Counted from the first letter of the stretch, positions 36,298-45,776 are shown. The stretch: 64,000 nt of DNA from an uncultured Brachybacterium sp. (GCF_947500705.1 NZ_CANMSY010000004.1:1-64000); one strand, 5' to 3'. The notes: generated from the sequence alone by a model not told the origin. Made by a program: numbers and translations.

Positions 36298-37107
36298 TCA
36301 GTGCTCGATCGCCCCGGCGACCCTCTCCCGCAGCTCGATGAACTCCGGCAGTCGCCGCATCTCCTCACCGAGCACCCGGCCAGCCTGCGAAGAGAGCGTG
36401 ACCTCTTGGTCCAGCACTACTCTCCCTGGCCGCGCGCTCATCACGAGGACGCGGTCGCCGAGGAACACCGCCTCGTCGACGTCATGGGTGATGAAGAAGA
36501 CTGTGCGGTGCTGCTTCCGCTGGATGCTCAGCAGGTCCGCCTGCAGCCGGGCCCGGGTGATGGCATCCAGTGCGCCGAACGGTTCATCCATGAGGATCAC
36601 GTCGGTCTCGTTGGCGAGCACGCGGGCGATCTGGGCGCGCTGCTGCATGCCGCCGGAGAGCTCGTACGGCTTCGCTTCGCCGAAGTCGCCGAGCCCTACC
36701 AGGTCCAGGTACTCCTGGGCCTTCTGTGAGCGTTCCTTCTTGCCCACCTTGCGCATCCGCATGCCCAGCGCCACGTTCTCGCGTACGGAGAACCAGGGGA
36801 ACAGGTTCGGCTGCTGGAAGACCACGCCCCGTTCGGCGCCGGGCTCGGTGATGTCTTGCCCGCGGTACCGGGCGGTGCCGCCGGTGGGTTCGAGGAAACC
36901 GGCAATGATCTTCAGCAAGGTCGTCTTGCCACATCCGGACGGGCCTACGACGCACACGAACTGCCCTTGGGGGATGGTCAGGTCCGTCTCGGCGAGCGCG
37001 TGCACCACGTCCCCGGAATCGGTGACGAAGCGCTGCGAGACGCCGTCGAGTGAGACGACGGCGGAGTCGGCGGCGGAGTCGACGGAGTCGATGGCGGTGC
37101 GGTTCAC
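36298..37107 (-). CDS. Taurine/sulfonate/nitrate-type ABC importer ATPase
   Basis: 269 residues from GTG 37107, which overlaps the stop of the substrate-binding gene (GTGA). Walker A is GPSGCGKTT, the Q-loop FQQPNLFPWFSVREN, the signature LSGGMQQRAQIARVLA, Walker B VILMDEPFGALDA and switch His FFITHDVDEAVFLGDR. This pattern is typical of the SsuB/TauB/NrtD group. It should power import by the permease encoded just upstream, which however appears 5'-truncated. Confidence 0.9.
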   Translation of the reverse strand: MNRTAIDSVDSAADSAVVSLDGVSQRFVTDSGDVVHALAETDLTIPQGQFVCVVGPSGCGKTTLLKIIAGFLEPTGGTARYRGQDITEPGAERGVVFQQPNLFPWFSVRENVALGMRMRKVGKKERSQKAQEYLDLVGLGDFGEAKPYELSGGMQQRAQIARVLANETDVILMDEPFGALDAITRARLQADLLSIQRKQHRTVFFITHDVDEAVFLGDRVLVMSARPGRVVLDQEVTLSSQAGRVLGEEMRRLPEFIELRERVAGAIEH

Positions 37108-38192
37108 GGGGTTACCCCCTCGATCGCGTCGCCGTAGGGCATCTCGCGGTAGGCGCTGCCCTCGGCGAGGGCGTCGATCCCGTCCTGGGATACGAGGAAC
37201 TCCGCAGTGCTGGTCAGGGCTGTGGCGAGCCCGTCGCCGCCGAAGTAGTCCGCGCCGGCCTGCTCTTCGAGTGTGGGATAGATGTACCCGTCCAGCAGGT
37301 CCTGCGCGTCCTCCTGCTCCACACCAAGTTGGACGGCGATGGAGGTCGCGGCGAGTTCGGGCTCCTCGTTGAGCAGGCGCGTGCCCTCGGCCTGCACGAG
37401 GGTCCACATCCGCATGAACTCGGGATTCGCGGTGATGAAAGCATCGGTGCCCGCGATGAGGTCGAAGGTCGGAGCGCCCAGCCCGGCGCTGTCCTCGCTG
37501 GAGAGGATGGTGTGCCCCTGCTCGGCCAGGAGTTCGCTGAGGGTGGGTTCCCAGACCCACGCGGCGTCGATCTCATCGCGTTGCCAGGCCGCCAGGATCG
37601 CGTCGGTCGCAAGGTTGATGACGCCGACGTCATCGCTGAGGCCCTCCTCGCCCAGTGCAGTGAGCAGTGAGTAGTGCGCCGTCGAGCCGAAGGGCACGCC
37701 GATGGTCCTGCCGGACATGTCGGCGAGTGACTCAATGTTCGGATCCTTGACGACCAGCGACTCCGCGTCCCCAATCACGTCGCTGATCCAGATCACCTTG
37801 AGATCCTTGGACAACGGCGGGGAGGCTGCCTTCACCACTGGGCTCGATCCCACTTGCGAGATGTCCAGCGAGTCGGAGCCGAATGCCTGGATCACGTCGC
37901 CGCCGGAGTTCATCTTCAGCCAGGAGATGTTCGCCTCCGGCATGCAGGCCTCGAGCAGTTGGAGGTCCTTCACGACCAAGTCGCCATTGGGGATCGCCTG
38001 CCAGGCGATACGCGCCGAGGTGGTGATGCTCGGGTCCGGCTCGACCGGGCAGGCGAGTTCACCGGAGAAGTTGTCGGGATGAGTGGTGCGGCCGGACTGC
38101 ACGCAGCCGCTGAGCGCGAGAATCACGCCGAGGGAGGCGGCGGCCAGGCGCAGCGCCGTGCCGCGCCGACGGGTCGGGGTCAGGGAGTTCAC
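37104..38192 (-). CDS. ABC importer substrate-binding lipoprotein (TauA/SsuA/NMT1-like)
   Basis: About 362 residues from GTG 38192. The signal peptide ends in lipobox LSGC with C30 as the acylated cysteine. The mature protein has the two-lobe periplasmic-binding fold with TauA-like blocks IGVPFGSTAHYSLLTAL and DAAWVWEPTLSEL. Substrate by family is a sulfonate such as taurine, nitrate, or a thiamin precursor; TauA-like is the closest impression. A longer start at 38240 exists but lies inside the permease gene. AAAGG about 10 nt upstream supports 38192. Confidence 0.87.
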   Translation of the reverse strand: MNSLTPTRRRGTALRLAAASLGVILALSGCVQSGRTTHPDNFSGELACPVEPDPSITTSARIAWQAIPNGDLVVKDLQLLEACMPEANISWLKMNSGGDVIQAFGSDSLDISQVGSSPVVKAASPPLSKDLKVIWISDVIGDAESLVVKDPNIESLADMSGRTIGVPFGSTAHYSLLTALGEEGLSDDVGVINLATDAILAAWQRDEIDAAWVWEPTLSELLAEQGHTILSSEDSAGLGAPTFDLIAGTDAFITANPEFMRMWTLVQAEGTRLLNEEPELAATSIAVQLGVEQEDAQDLLDGYIYPTLEEQAGADYFGGDGLATALTSTAEFLVSQDGIDALAEGSAYREMPYGDAIEGVTP

Positions 38193-38197
38193 GGCGT

Positions 38198-38929
38198 TCA
38201 GACCTTTCCGTGCCAAGGCACCAGGCGATCGCCGACCCATCGGATCGCACCATCGAGCGCGAGTGCGACGAGGCCGATCACGATGATGCAGGCGATGGTG
38301 AGAGCAGTGTTGAGCTGGGTGCCGGAGATGTAGGCGAGCCCGCCGATGCCGGGGATGCCGTTGTTGAGCTCCGCAGCGACGACCGTAGTCCAGGCGAACC
38401 CGACAGCTAGCCGCACCCCGGAGAATATCGAGGCGGTGGCGGCCGGCAGCACCACGAAGCGTGCCATCTGCGGGGAGCTGGCCCCCATGCTCCGGGCGGC
38501 GGAGAGGTAGTCCTCGCGCACCCCGCGCACGCCGTCGATGGTGGCGATGACGATCGGCGGGAAGGCTGCGAGGAAGAGCAGCAGGTACTTCGAGGTATCA
38601 CCGATGCCCACCCACACGATGATCAGGCCTATGTAACCCAGCGGCGGCAGCGCCCGCAGGAAGTTCAGGAATGGGGCGAAGGCCGTGTTCGCCGGCTCCC
38701 ACATGCTCATCAGCGCCCCGAGAGCGATGCCCAGCACCGCGGCGAGCGCGACTCCGACGCCGATGCGCTGGAGGGAGGCGATCAGGTGCTCCCAGAGGTA
38801 GTAGTTCTGCACGCCGCACACGGTGCGTCCGGAGTTCTCGTCGACGACCAGGCAGCGGTTGGCATCGATGAATGCCCCGAGCACGGCCTGGGGGCCCGGC
38901 AGGTACAGCGGGTCGACGAGCTCGGCCAT
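38198..38929 (-). CDS. ABC importer permease, N-terminally truncated
   Basis: 243 residues from the ATG at 38929 (TGGAG nearby). The remaining sequence matches SsuC/TauC permeases: the VDPLYLPGPQAVL entry, five hydrophobic segments, and the EAA loop region GASSPQMARFVVLPAATASI. Intact family members carry about 30-35 residues with the first membrane helix before the LPGP motif; here they are missing, and codons upstream belong to a different sequence (the amidohydrolase region on the other strand). The product may not insert or function properly. The gene has also lost any upstream promoter space, because a second gene remnant starts 15 bp away. Confidence 0.75.
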   Translation of the reverse strand: MAELVDPLYLPGPQAVLGAFIDANRCLVVDENSGRTVCGVQNYYLWEHLIASLQRIGVGVALAAVLGIALGALMSMWEPANTAFAPFLNFLRALPPLGYIGLIIVWVGIGDTSKYLLLFLAAFPPIVIATIDGVRGVREDYLSAARSMGASSPQMARFVVLPAATASIFSGVRLAVGFAWTTVVAAELNNGIPGIGGLAYISGTQLNTALTIACIIVIGLVALALDGAIRWVGDRLVPWHGKV

Positions 38930-38944
38930 CTGCTCCAGCACGGC

Positions 38945-40357
38945 ATGCTCGCCTCCCTCGTGGACCTCGAGAACGCCCGCAGCATCGAGGAGATCGTCAC
39001 TGCCTTCCGCGACCGCCTCGCCGAGCGCGAGGCGGGTGACCGCACGCCGCTCGTCGGGGCGAAGTACGACCCGCAGCTGCTGGCCGAGGGCCGCCATCCC
39101 ACCCGCGCGGACCTCGACGCCGTCACCACCGAACTGCCCGTCTTCGCCCTGCACCGCAGCATGCACGTGGCCGTCGGCAACTCCTTCCTCGTCGACGGCG
39201 CCGGTCTCACCACCGAGACGCCCGACCCCGAGGGAGGGCGCTTCGGCCGCTTCGCCGACGGCACGCCGGACGGGTACGTCGAGGAGCATCCGGCGATGTC
39301 GGCCTTCGCCGCGCTGCTCTCCCCCGGCGGCGGAGGAGGGCTGCTTCCCGCCGGCGTCGCCGATCCGCTGCGGGCCGCCGAGCTCGCCGTCGCCGACTAC
39401 CTGCGCCACGGCATCACCACCGCCCAGGAGGGCGCCGCGGACCCCGCCACCATCGGCGGGCTCGTGGCCGCCGCCCGCGCCGGGGCACTCGGCCTGGACG
39501 TCGTCGTCTATCCCGTGGTGCAGTCCGGGACCACGGCCTTCGACGAGCATCCCGAGATCGCGGACGACTACGTGGGCGGCCTGCGGCTGGGCGGCTACAA
39601 GATGATCCTCGACGGCTCCCCGCAGGCCCGCTCGGCCTGGATGAGCGAGCCCTACGAGCCGATCGAGGGCGATGAGGAGCCGGGCTGTGCCTACCCGATC
39701 CACACCCCAAAGCAGGTCGAGGCCTTCACCCGCGCCGTCGCCGAGCAGGGCCGTCAGCTCATCGTGCACTGCAACGGGGATGCCGCCGCGCAGCTGTGGG
39801 TCGAGACCGCCGAGCGCGTCGGCGCCGAGCATCCGGCACTGCTCGAGGCACGCCCGGTGATGATCCACGCCCAGACGGTTCGCGACGATCAGCTGGATCG
39901 GATGGCGCCGCTGGGGATGATCGCCTCGATCTTCTCCTGCCACACCTGGTTCTGGGGCGATGTGCACCTGCGGAACTTCGGCACCGAGCGCGGGCGCCGC
40001 GTCTCCCCTGCCCGCTCCGCCCTTGACCGCGGTGTGCGGGTCACCCTCCATCAGGACACCCCGGTCACTCCCCCGGACATGATGCTGACCCTCTGGGCCG
40101 CCGTGAACCGGATCAGCCGCACCGGGCAGCCCGTCGGCCCCGAGCAGAGGATCTCAACCTGGGAGGCGCTGCGCGCCGTCACCTGCGAGGCCGCGTACCA
40201 GTACGGCGAGGAGGACTCCAAGGGGCAGATCCGCGAGGGGATGCGGGCGGACCTGGTGATCCTCTCCGGCGATCCGCTGGCGACGCCACCGGGCGACCTG
40301 AGGGACATCGCAGTGCTCGGGACGATCAAGGACGGCGCGGTCGTATTCCGGGCGTGA
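38945..40357 (+). pseudogene. 5'-truncated YtcJ-like metal-dependent amidohydrolase
   Basis: About 470 codons remain, from an ATG at 38945. Present are the central and C-terminal parts of the Amidohydro_3/YtcJ group: GAKYDPQLLAEGRHPTR, GYKMILDGSPQARSAWM, IVHCNGDAAAQLWVETAE, FSCHTWFWGDVHLRN and the closing GMRADLVILSGDP. Absent are the first about 75-80 residues, which in intact relatives hold the N-terminal beta-sandwich strand and the HxH metal ligands, so it should be inactive. No ribosome site precedes the ATG. The break coincides with the truncation of the divergent permease. Confidence 0.7.
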
Positions 40358-40360
40358 GAA

Positions 40361-40435
40361 TCACTCGATGCTGTCGTCCCGCCCGATTGCGCCGCAGCTG
40401 CTCGAGCCCTTCCCGCATCGCGCACGCTCTCCCTG
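40361..40435 (-). pseudogene. Scar resembling the 3' end of arr
   Basis: This 75-nt stretch aligns well with the 3' end of the arr gene and its stop (from 41428): both have TCA-(C/G)-TCGATG, then GCAGCT, GAGCCC, TCCCGCATCGCGC and ACGCTCTCC in the same order, with small indels. It looks like a decayed partial duplicate. Confidence 0.5.
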
Positions 40436-40638
40436 CTTATGGGGGTGCCACACCGACTCGCTGGAACCACTCCGATTCCGCGCAGTCGTGGTCCAGGTCT
40501 GAGCCGTAGCGAGACCGTAGACGGCTGCCCGTTATGCGGCTTATGCTCTGCGACACCGGCTTCACTGCCGTGCTTGCCGGCTCGTCGACGGCGTCATCCG
40601 CAGCGACGCCATCGCTGGTCACCCTCTAGGAGGGGAAG

Positions 40639-40764
40639 ATGGTCATCAAGGATCCCAACGCTGAGAAGTACCTGCAGGCCACAGAGACTCAGGCTGTGGC
40701 GAAAGCCGACAAGGTGAGCACAGTGGACGGTGGCCCTGAGGACCTGGACCCTCTCGAGGACTGA
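40639..40764 (+). CDS. Small 41-residue protein upstream of the DUF6338 gene
   Basis: ATG 40639 with a very good ribosome site (TAGGAGGGG) and 41 codons: an acidic, soluble peptide (MVIKDPNAEKYLQATE... ending DLDPLED). Its TGA overlaps the ATG of the next gene by one base (TGATG), a clear sign of coupling. No recognised family. It may be a partner or regulator of the membrane protein that follows. Confidence 0.65.
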   Translation: MVIKDPNAEKYLQATETQAVAKADKVSTVDGGPEDLDPLED

Positions 40765-41414
40765 TGATCCCCGACAGCGTGGGGACGGTCATCGCCTTCC
40801 TACTGCTCATCGCACCCGGGTACGTCTGGCAGACGAGAGCCGCGAAGTACCTGCCTGATCTCAAGACCACGGCGTTGCGGGAGGCGACGAGGATCGTCTT
40901 CTCCTCGCTCATCCCCAGCATCCTCGCTGCCGTTGTCGTGCTCTTCCTCCTTCGCAGCTGGGTGCCCGTGCTCCGCGCCGGCGCCAGTGCACCCCACCTG
41001 GTCATCGCCAGCCTCGCGACAAGCACCCTCGCTTGCCTCATCGCGTTCCTCTGGTCCTATGTCTGGTTCCGCAAGGAACGCAGATGGGCGAGCCAGATCA
41101 GCGGCGGCTCCGCTCTGTTCAAAGCACTGACACAGCTGCCCGAGAACTCCGGTGCAGCGCACGTGATCGTGACGGCCAGGTTGCTCGACGGCACCGTGTG
41201 GCGCGGCGAGCACATGGCCCACGATGTGGAGTCCGAGGAATCGTTCAGAACCCTCTTCCTCGCCCCGCACCTCTCTCGCAGGAGCGGCAACGGCGGCAAG
41301 GTCACCGAATACGGGGCGGGCGACTACGTCGTGATACCGCTGGACCAGGTGAGCTCGCTGCAGCTGAAGTACCTCTCGGGGTCTCGCAAGTCTGAAGACC
41401 TCCCCGAGGGCTGA
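40764..41414 (+). CDS. DUF6338 family membrane protein
   Basis: 216 residues. Three hydrophobic helices lie in the first 100 residues (VIAFLLLIAPGYVWQ, a segment around IPSILAAVVVLFLL, and LVIASLATSTLACLIAFLWS), followed by a soluble domain with VIVTARLLDGTVWRGEH and a beta-rich C-terminus. This arrangement, with PGYVW after helix 1, matches DUF6338, of unknown function. It is coupled to the 41-residue gene. Both sit between the arr gene and an arr-like scar, suggesting that they arrived as a unit. Confidence 0.75.
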   Translation: MIPDSVGTVIAFLLLIAPGYVWQTRAAKYLPDLKTTALREATRIVFSSLIPSILAAVVVLFLLRSWVPVLRAGASAPHLVIASLATSTLACLIAFLWSYVWFRKERRWASQISGGSALFKALTQLPENSGAAHVIVTARLLDGTVWRGEHMAHDVESEESFRTLFLAPHLSRRSGNGGKVTEYGAGDYVVIPLDQVSSLQLKYLSGSRKSEDLPEG

Positions 41415-41427
41415 CGGGCCGTGAACA

Positions 41428-41853
41428 TCAGTCGATGATCTCGCCCTCGCCCTTCGCGCGCAGCTTCGCGAGCCCCTCCCGCATCGCGCGCACGCTCTCC
41501 TCGCTGTGCCGCGGCCAATCCTCCAGCTCTCGCACCACGCGCACCGGCTCGGCGGTGCGGTAGGAGCGCGTGGGGTTGCCGTGGAAGCGCTTATCGGTCA
41601 CGTTCGGATCGTCCTCGATCTCCCCCGTCGGCTCCACGACGTAGACCCGGGGCTCTCCGTCGCCGCGCGCGAGCTGCGCGCCCCAGGCCGCGGCGTGCAT
41701 CGTCTGGGTGACGTACACATGCCGCAGCGGGGCACCCTCGCGGTAGTTCGAGGGCTGCGCCGGGGAGAGGAGATCTCCCGGCGTCAGCACGGCCCTGGTG
41801 CCGTGGAGGTAGACACCCTCCTCGTACACCTCGAAGGGGACAGGCTCGCTCAT
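41428..41853 (-). CDS. arr: NAD+-rifampin ADP-ribosyltransferase
   Basis: 141 residues from the internal ATG at 41853, the usual Arr length; the extra in-frame N-terminal codons upstream are unlike the family. Arr blocks seen: YLHGTRAVLTPGDLL, SNYREGAPLRHVYVT, WGAQLARGDGEPRVYVVEPTG and FHGNPTRSYRTAEPVRVV. The enzyme transfers ADP-ribose from NAD+ to the C23 hydroxyl of rifamycins and inactivates them. Chromosomal arr genes are common in actinobacteria, so this is probably intrinsic. Confidence 0.92.
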   Translation of the reverse strand: MSEPVPFEVYEEGVYLHGTRAVLTPGDLLSPAQPSNYREGAPLRHVYVTQTMHAAAWGAQLARGDGEPRVYVVEPTGEIEDDPNVTDKRFHGNPTRSYRTAEPVRVVRELEDWPRHSEESVRAMREGLAKLRAKGEGEIID

Positions 41854-42002
41854 CGCATCCTCGCTCTCCGTCGGGCCCTCACCCGGCCGGCCCTCATCCT
41901 CCTGCATGCGAACCCCTCGCGCACCGCCTCGCGGGAATCCCCCACCCCGCGTTGGGGTCTGCCCCATCGTCCCTGCATCGCGGCCTCTCGTAGCCTTCCG
42001 GC

Positions 42003-42722
42003 ATGACGTTCGCCGGGATCCTCGCCTTCTTCGGGCTCGCCGTGGTGACGATGGATGTGCTGGGCGGCGTCATCGCGATCGGCGTCATGCTGCGCGGCGG
42101 CACGGTGCGGCACCTGCTCGCCTTCGCCGGCGGGTACACGGTGGTCATCATTGCGGCAACGCTGATCCTGCGTCCGCTGCTGGAGCTGATGAACCGGTGG
42201 CTGCGGCCCGTGCTGGATTCCAACAATGCGATCGGCGCCGTCGAGCTCATAGTGGGGCTCGCCTTGGTCGCCTTCAGCGTCCACCAGTTCCGGGCCGCGT
42301 CCCGGCCGCCCGTGCCGCACGGCCGGCTCGAGCAGCGCTCCACCCCGAAGCGCCTGGCCACTGCTCCGCTCGTTCTCGCGGGCGTCGGCTTCTCGGCGAC
42401 GGCGCTCGCCGATCCCGGTTTCACGATCGCCGTCGGTATGGCGTCCCAGGAGCAGCACCTCTCCCTGCATGTGGGGCTGCTGGTGCTGTGGAACCTCGTT
42501 TACCAGCTGCCGCTCGTCGCCGTGCTCACCGCCGCCGCGTTCGGCCGGCACGAGCAGCTCGCCACGCGGGTCATGGAGGTCGTCGGCCCCAGGCGCCGCG
42601 CCCTGCAGACAATGCTCGCTGCCCTGCTCGCCCTCGCAGGCATCGCTGTACTGGGCGACGGCGTCATCTCGCTGCTCAGCGAGCACGTGCCATGGCTTCG
42701 CCAGCTGCTCCTGCTGCGGTGA
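42003..42722 (+). CDS. GAP/LysE-like integral membrane protein
   Basis: 239 residues with about six hydrophobic helices (FAGILAFFGLAVVTMDVLGGV at the start; TMLAALLALAGIAVLGDGVISLL near the end) and a cytoplasmic Arg-rich loop around residues 100-120. This is the pattern of the GAP (Sap-like) family in mycobacteria and relatives, linked to export of small molecules or glycopeptidolipids; the substrate is unknown. TAGCCT lies 6 nt before the ATG and there is no ribosome site, so a leaderless message is likely. Confidence 0.75.
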   Translation: MTFAGILAFFGLAVVTMDVLGGVIAIGVMLRGGTVRHLLAFAGGYTVVIIAATLILRPLLELMNRWLRPVLDSNNAIGAVELIVGLALVAFSVHQFRAASRPPVPHGRLEQRSTPKRLATAPLVLAGVGFSATALADPGFTIAVGMASQEQHLSLHVGLLVLWNLVYQLPLVAVLTAAAFGRHEQLATRVMEVVGPRRRALQTMLAALLALAGIAVLGDGVISLLSEHVPWLRQLLLLR

Positions 42723-43196
42723 GCCCGGGGCGCCGCGGCGGGCCCCCGTGAAGGCCCGAGGGGTACGTCCCCACCCCGCGCCCCGCCCAACCTTGGTCCC
42801 GGTCGGCACCCAGCGAGCTCCGAAAATCGACACATGTCGGCAAGGCCACAACTGATTTCCGAGTCAAGTGTCTTACCGATAGCTGAAGATGTAATCACTC
42901 GGAGCTCCTCCTCAAGACAGGGGCACCGATGCTCATGGCTCGTCCCGCTGCTCACCGGTTTGACCGACCCGCGGCTGGCGACCTGGGCACTCTTCCACCC
43001 TCTTCGGGCAACGTCACCGCGCCCGAACCCATGTACAGGAGCAACCCGTGACCTCGATGGACCCGCAGGGGGGTGCTTTACTTTTGGGTAAGCGCTGGCC
43101 TGCCAGTGCCCGATGTGCGTGCGCCCGCGCCCCATGCCTCATCCCGGGGTTCGCCGCCTCTCGGCCCACCGACCATCTCGACGGGAGTGCCCCGAC
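42723..43196. other. Intergenic gap before the LuxR-type relic
   Basis: 474 nt with no gene that I can support. Bases 42820-42905 are locally richer in A/T than the flanks. A TACTTT at 43079-43084 may be a -10 for the downstream gene, but no convincing -35 was found. Confidence 0.4.
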
Positions 43197-45756
43197 ATGC
43201 TGACGCCAGATGCCGCCGCCGATCTCCAGCACGTCCCCCGGTTGACCTCCCGGGTGCTCCCCCGCCCCTCCCTGCTCGCGCGCCTCGACGGGCCGGCCCC
43301 GCTGACCGTGCTGCGTGCTCCCGGCGGCACCGGCAAGACCACACTCATGGCCCAGTGGGCGGTCGCGACCTCCCCCGACCAGCGCGGCACCCTGATGTGG
43401 ATCGAGGCCGACAACGGCACCCGCACCCGCACCGGGTTCTGGATGCGCGTGCTGGGCCGCTTCCACGCCCGCGGGCTGCTCGCGGATCGTGCCCTGTGTC
43501 GTGGTCGCGGGCCGTTTCCCCACCGTGCTGGAGTCCGCCCGCATCCACGCGGTCCTGGACATCCAGGTGCTCACCGAGGAGCATCTCGCACTCAGCCCCG
43601 AGGAGATCTCGACTCTCCTGGACCTGGCCGTCCCCGCCCTGCAGGGCGATCCACGACGCGCAGGAGTCCTGCACCAGCTCGGAGCGGTGCCCTCCTCCCG
43701 CCGGCTCGCCTCGATGCGCTGGTCGCTCGGGGTGCTGCAGCACGCCCTCGAGACCCGGCCCACCGAGGAGGATCTCGATCTGGATGACCTGCTGGTCACG
43801 GCATCCCGCCACGAGCTGGCCGCCCGCCCCGGAGACCCCGTGCTGCGAGAGTTCCTCGAGGTCACCGCGCAGTCGCCGCTCGTGGACGTCGACCTGGCAC
43901 GGCAGCTGAGCGGCCGCCACGACGCCGAGACGCTGCTGGGCACGCTCGAGCAGCTCGGTTCCGGGCAGTGGCTGCGCGGCCCGGAGGGCAGCGCGCCCGT
44001 CTTCCAGTACAGCCACCACCTGCGCCTCGCCGCCGCGGCGAACTTCACCCCGCCTACGCCGGCCCGGCTGCGCGCGCTGCACTCGACGATCGCGCACTGG
44101 CTGGCCGAGGTGCGCGGCGAGAAGCTCGCAGCGATCGAGCACGCGCTGCGGGCCGAGGACATGGCCCATGTCGAGCATCTGCTGATGCGCTCCCATCCCC
44201 TGCCTGCGGAGGACGCCCGGCACCTCTCCCGCCTGCTGCAGGCGCTCCCCGCGGCCCGCATCCATCGCCACCCCATGCTGGCGCTCTGGCACGCGCTGGT
44301 GCTGAACCGCTCCGCCGACACCCAGCCGAGGGCCCTGAAGTTCTTCGTCTCCGCGGCGATGATCGGTCGCGTCCGCTCCTCCTCCATCCCGCCGCTGGAC
44401 CGTGCGATACGCCAGGGGATCCAGTCCGCTGTGCACCGGATGCTCGGCCAGTCCCGGTCGATGAAGGACCTCGCCCTGCGCGCCCTGCCCGTCCTCGAGA
44501 GCGCCGCGGAGGATCCGCAGCGCGATCGCCAGCTGGACGGGATCCTGATGACCGCGATCAGCCAGACCGCGACCACCCTGTTCTACGCCGACGACTTCGC
44601 CGCGGCGCGCGATGCCCGCTTGCTGCAGGCCCGGTTCGCGGAGACCGTGCACCGGGCGCACCATCGCAACGTCGCTCACGCGCATCTGGCTCTGATCCAC
44701 GCGGTGAGCGGGGACATCACCGCCGCGGTCGCCTCCCTGGACCGGATCGATGCCGAGGACTGGCCGCACTCCTGGCGCAGCGGATACCACGACGCTGTGG
44801 AGATCATCGCCCGCGCCTGGGTGTCGCTGAACGAGGCCCGCCCCGAGGAGGCGCTCGCGCAGCTGGCCCGCCTTGATCCGCACTTCGCCACCATCGAGTA
44901 CTGGGATCTGATCACCGCCGTCCGCAGCCTCGCGCTGGCCCAGCAGGGCCTCCCGGACGAGGGAGAGGCATTCCTCGCTCGCACCACGGCCGAGCGCCGC
45001 TCCGAACGCACTCTCCCGTCGGCGCTCCAGCGCCTGGAGTCTGCGGCGGCGATGCTGCGGATCCTCGCCGGCGGCGTGCCCGCCCGTCGGCCCGCGGGCG
45101 GGCGGGATGCGCCGGTGGCCGCGATGCTGTCGGCGCTGTCGGCGCTGACCGTCCTCGCCGAGGGGCGCCCCGAGGAGGCGCTGCCGCTGCTGGCACGGGC
45201 CGAGCTCGCCGCGACCACCCCGCTGCACCGGATGATCACCGCGATCGTCGGGGTGCACGTGGCCCGCCGTTCCTCGCACGGCCTGGACCTGGCCGGCTAC
45301 GGGCTGCAGATCCGCGAGCTCACCGGCGGCCATGCACTGCGCTGGCCGCTCGTGCTGCTCTCGGAGGGGGATCGCGAGGCACTGCTCGGGGCCCTCACCG
45401 ACTCCGGCCGGGAGCAGACCGCCGCACTGCTCGAGGCGGACTTCTCCCAGATCTCGCCCGGCACCCGAGTGGCCGAGCCCTCCCGCGTCCCGCAGCTGAC
45501 CGCCCGGGAGCGCGAGGTGCTGACGCTGCTGGCCGAGACCGACCGGCGCAGCGAGATCGCCGCGCGCCTGTTCGTCTCCCTCAACACCGTCAAGGCCCAG
45601 CTGCGCAGCCTCTACGCCAAGCTCGGCGCCTCCACCCGCGAGCAGGCACTGGCCAGGGCGATCAGCGCCGGCCTGCTGCACCCGGCGGACCCGCCCGGCG
45701 AGGACCGACCTCATGCGGACCGGCCTCACGCGGACCGACCCCGCGAGGACCGATGA
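43197..45756 (+). pseudogene. LuxR/MalT-type ATP-binding regulator, broken by an out-of-frame internal deletion
   Basis: Frame 1 from the ATG at 43197 reads a normal start: VLPRPSLLARLDGP, then Walker A APGGTGKTT and FWMRVLGRFHARGLLAD. Near 43485-43495 the coding sequence jumps to another frame, which continues with CVVVAGRFPTVLESARIHAV and about 750 further residues to a C-terminal LuxR helix-turn-helix (LTAREREVLTLLAETDRRSEIA...NTVKAQLRSLY). In intact members some 60-100 residues with Walker B (DDYH/DDAH) separate these parts; here only about ten remain. So a deletion plus frameshift has disabled the gene. The C-terminus ends in tandem DRPHA-type repeats. Confidence 0.78.
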
Positions 45757-45776
45757 GGCGATGAGGCGATGAGGCG
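45753..45776 (+). repeat. Triple ATGAGGCG tandem repeat at the regulator-MFS junction
   Basis: Three perfect 8-nt units at 45753, 45761 and 45769. Because 8 is not a multiple of 3, adding or losing a unit changes which ATG is coupled to the stop of the upstream gene. Confidence 0.8.

Noticed and set aside
37108..37560. N-terminal extension of the importer ATPase
   Set aside because: The extra 150 codons are Arg/His-rich and lie antisense-free within the binding-protein gene in another frame; the GTG at 37107 with a GTGA overlap is the natural start.
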